Source: Betaproteobacteria bacterium TMED156 (GTDB lineage Bacteria > Pseudomonadota > Gammaproteobacteria > Burkholderiales > Burkholderiaceae_A). From it: a stretch of 14,251 bases of DNA. The stretch lies in contig NHHF01000045.1 of NCBI GenBank assembly GCA_002171155.1, positions 1 to 14,251 on the forward strand, given 5' to 3'. This document shows, one piece after another, positions 14,188 to 14,251 of this stretch. A program made the translations under genes and the position numbers. Numbering within the stretch: the stretch's first letter is position 1; every line of letters starts with the position of its first letter. The notes below the pieces were generated by a model. That model saw only the letters and a list, made by a program, of their open reading frames with translations, made no database searches and was not told the origin of the DNA.

Positions 14188-14251
14188 AGTATTTTTTCAA
14201 GCAAAATACCCCTTTCTCAAATTTCAACTAAGTAATATAAAAAAATTTAAA

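Overview
The window is almost entirely a flagellar biosynthesis locus from an AT-rich bacterium. The gene content and order (fliK-L-M-N-O-P-Q-R-flhB plus flhA-flhF-flhG-fliA), an FlhG that ends in the GLEFFVER-type tail I know from Pseudomonas FleN, and sigma-54 (-24/-12) promoters point to a gammaproteobacterium with polar flagella and an RpoN/FliA transcription cascade. By eye the G+C is in the mid-30s percent, and proteins are rich in Lys, Asn, Glu and Ile, as in many small-genome marine lineages. The genus cannot be fixed from the sequence.

Left arm (1-6675, minus strand), in transcription order: fliK (hook-length control), fliL, fliM, fliN (stator-associated protein and C-ring switch), then a 246-bp gap, then fliO, fliP, fliQ, fliR and the N-terminal part of flhB (export gate), which runs off the left edge. 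Genes are tightly packed, with TAATG stop/start overlaps at fliO/fliP and fliR/flhB and an 8-bp fliM/fliN overlap. Sigma-54 promoters precede fliK (6708-6724) and fliO (2873-2889), so the arm looks like two transcription units, fliKLMN and fliOPQR-flhB.

Centre (6676-6845): a 170-bp divergent intergenic region with two back-to-back sigma-54 promoters whose -24 elements are only 35 bp apart, one for fliK and one for flhA.

Right arm (6846-14251, plus strand): flhA (export gate), flhF (polar-placement SRP-type GTPase, with divergent motifs), flhG/fleN (MinD-like number regulator) and fliA (sigma-28). These are followed by two unrecognised genes (12171-12695 and 12793-13605) that share a conserved motif block, then fliS (flagellin chaperone) with a good sigma-28 promoter and an intrinsic terminator. 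Chemotaxis genes, which often follow fliA in gammaproteobacteria such as Pseudomonas, are absent here.

Together the genes build the type III export gate (FliOPQR-FlhB-FlhA), the switch (FliM, FliN), the hook ruler (FliK), placement and number control (FlhF, FlhG) and the late-gene sigma factor (FliA). The most promising novelty is the pair of related, apparently undescribed genes between fliA and fliS; the second is N-terminally membrane-anchored and has a plausible sigma-28 promoter. No RNA genes, mobile elements or CRISPR arrays were seen.
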